DNA of 46,243 bases from an uncultured Thomasclavelia sp. (GTDB lineage Bacteria > Bacillota_I > Bacilli_A > Erysipelotrichales > Coprobacillaceae): assembly GCF_944324745.1 (NCBI RefSeq), contig NZ_CALUXO010000086.1, positions 1 to 46,243 on the forward strand, given 5' to 3'. The notes under the pieces are model-generated. The model was not told the origin of the DNA and did no database searches. It saw only the letters and a list, made by a program, of their open reading frames with translations. The first letter of the stretch is position 1. The number at the start of each line of letters is the position of its first letter. Shown here piece after piece: positions 45,389 to 46,243 of this stretch. The position numbers and the translations under genes are program-made.

Positions 45389-45473
45389 GTCTTTTAATAC
45401 AATAAATATCACTTTTAAGTTTAATTATAGATTTAATAAATCACAAAAAAATTTAAAATTAGCTAAATTTAGA

Positions 45474-45502
45474 TTGAAAAATGAAATATTATACTCTATA
45501 AT
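45474..45502 (+). promoter_or_regulatory. Promoter of the polysaccharide operon
   Basis: TTGAAA (45474-45479), 17-bp spacer, TATAAT (45497-45502): a near-consensus promoter about 330 bp before the first start codon, which implies a long untranslated leader. Confidence 0.75.
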
Positions 45503-45602
45503 GTTACAAGTAGTTATAAGATTTATTAATCAGATAATATTTTTAATGAAGTAATCATTGACTTGGGCATGTTACGGATTTGAAATGGTCATATATAACC
45601 TA

Positions 45603-45714
45603 GTAGAACTATGTCTTTTTGTAGTTCTACAGGGATTTTATTGTCTTAAAAAGAAAAATTAAAAATAAACAGTAATTTTTTGATCTTTTAAGCATTAGCT
45701 TAAAAGATTTTTTT
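45603..45714 (+). promoter_or_regulatory. Leader with hairpin and internal terminator (attenuator candidate)
   Basis: The leader holds a GTAGAACTA (45603-45611) / TAGTTCTAC (45622-45630) hairpin and then a full intrinsic terminator: ATCTTTTAAGC (45683-45693) / GCTTAAAAGAT (45698-45708), 4-base loop, seven Ts. A terminator between a strong promoter and a polysaccharide operon points to processive antitermination (for example a LoaP/NusG-type factor) or attenuation. The rest of 45389-45831 is AT-rich and gene-free. Confidence 0.6.
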
Positions 45715-45831
45715 ATTTGGATATTAATATATGATTTGTAGCATCAGCCCAAATTTATAATTCAAATTGGATTAGATTAATGATTTTTCATATGTATGAT
45801 TGATAAATTGAATTATGAAGGGGGATATTAT

Positions 45832-46032
45832 GTGATTTTACAAGAAAAATATAATTCTTTTTATAATCATTATATAAAAAGATTTTTAGATGTCGTGATT
45901 TCATTATCAGGGTTAATTATTCTTTCACCGATTCTAATTATCATTGCTTTTATTCAACTAGTGGAAACTGGATTACCAATCTTTTATCGAACTGAACGTG
46001 ATATCAATATCAAAACGTTGAATTTAAATTAA
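45832..46032 (+). pseudogene. Truncated bacterial sugar transferase (N-terminal part only)
   Basis: A GTG at 45832, 8 bases after GAAGGGGG, opens a 66-codon frame. It encodes the membrane entry of polyprenyl-phosphate sugar transferases, IKRFLDVVISLSGLIILSPIL, then LPIFYRTERDINIKTLN, and stops where the family would continue into the cytoplasmic catalytic domain (KIYKFRTM). The next gene, 15 bases on, repeats the same domain. It looks like a decayed tandem copy, though a short membrane peptide made from it is possible. Confidence 0.65.
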
Positions 46033-46047
46033 TAGTGGAGAAAAAAT

Positions 46048-46243
46048 ATGTATTCTAGGGGAATAAAAAGAATTATTGATTTTATTTTATCACTTTGTGG
46101 TTTGATAATATTAAGCCCAGTATTTCTAATTTTATGTATCTGGATAAAATTAGATAGTAAAGGACCAATATTATTTAAACAAAAACGAGTGGGTAAACAT
46201 AAAACATATTTTAATATCTATAAATTTAGAACGATGTATATTG
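46048..46243 (+). CDS. Bacterial sugar transferase (WcaJ/EpsL-type), partial
   Basis: ATG 46048 follows GTGGAG; the gene runs off the window end after 65 codons. It starts with GIKRIIDFILSLCGLIILSPVFLI (membrane hairpin), then KLDSKGPILFKQKRVGKH and FNIYKFRTM, the hallmark start of the polyprenyl-glycosylphosphotransferase domain. The enzyme puts the first sugar-1-phosphate onto undecaprenyl phosphate, initiating capsule or exopolysaccharide repeat units at the inner face of the membrane. It is presumably an early gene of an exopolysaccharide operon continuing beyond the window. Confidence 0.88.
   Translation, partial: MYSRGIKRIIDFILSLCGLIILSPVFLILCIWIKLDSKGPILFKQKRVGKHKTYFNIYKFRTMYI

Overview
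The window is AT-rich DNA (roughly 30% G+C by eye) with strong GGAGG-type ribosome sites, frequent GTG and TTG starts, sigma-A promoters and U-tailed terminators. Gene content (mannose-type PTS end, HAD sugar phosphatases, RpiR and DeoR regulators, an oxygen-sensitive glycyl radical enzyme, glycogen enzymes) fits an anaerobic gut Firmicute. The Erysipelotrichia (Thomasclavelia/Coprobacillus-like) is my best guess; that is inference. No rRNA, tRNA, CRISPR array or intact insertion sequence was seen.

Layout: (1) 1-3001, end of a mannose-family PTS operon: EIID tail, small membrane protein, HAD phosphatase, class I mannose-6-phosphate isomerase. (2) 3017-5246, a decayed minus-strand block: truncated ECF-S component, twice-frameshifted ABC ATPase and N-truncated FtsX-like permease, beside a membrane-anchored MerR regulator with its own 19-bp-spacer promoter. 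(3) 6660-15571, a redox cluster bracketed by two paralogous RpiR regulators (one frameshifted): SDR, broken TauE/SafE permease, MFS carrier, an Fe-ADH-fold protein that has lost all four metal ligands, an aldo/keto reductase with two 4Fe-4S motifs, a rhodanese-fold protein lacking its cysteine, a methyltransferase and another aldo/keto reductase. (4) 15764-19546, three tiny membrane ORFs, a DeoR regulator, a HAD phosphatase, an orphan Phd/YefM antitoxin and gene debris. (5) 19547-23503, an operon of glycyl radical enzyme, its radical-SAM activase and a fructose-6-phosphate-aldolase-type protein, the gene set of the recently described anhydrosugar ('anhydroglycolysis') pathway. (6) 23579-25189, two frameshifted genes (PfkB sugar kinase, flavodoxin-like reductase). 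(7) 25314-30302, aldo/keto reductase, MATE exporter, DUF3737 beta-helix protein, LysR regulator and small MerR-like protein. Four of these genes have near-identical promoters with a 15-bp LysR-type box at about -65 and a conserved TTAGACAT at -35: a coherent, apparently uncharacterised LysR regulon. (8) 30452-34421, a secreted, wall-anchored metallo-beta-lactamase/esterase fusion and an AraC regulator. (9) 34769-41362, glycogen metabolism: glgB-glgP under a consensus cre site, then type I pullulanase, followed by pth and mfd. (10) 45474-46243, a promoter, a long leader with an internal terminator, and the first genes of a polysaccharide operon (a truncated and an intact-looking sugar transferase).

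Two themes stand out. First, the LysR regulon in region 7 can be read directly from aligned promoters. Second, loss of function is frequent: five genes carry about eight small frameshifts, mostly in mononucleotide runs, and two neighbouring proteins in region 3 keep their fold but lack catalytic residues. Whether the frameshifts are biological or sequencing errors cannot be decided from sequence alone.
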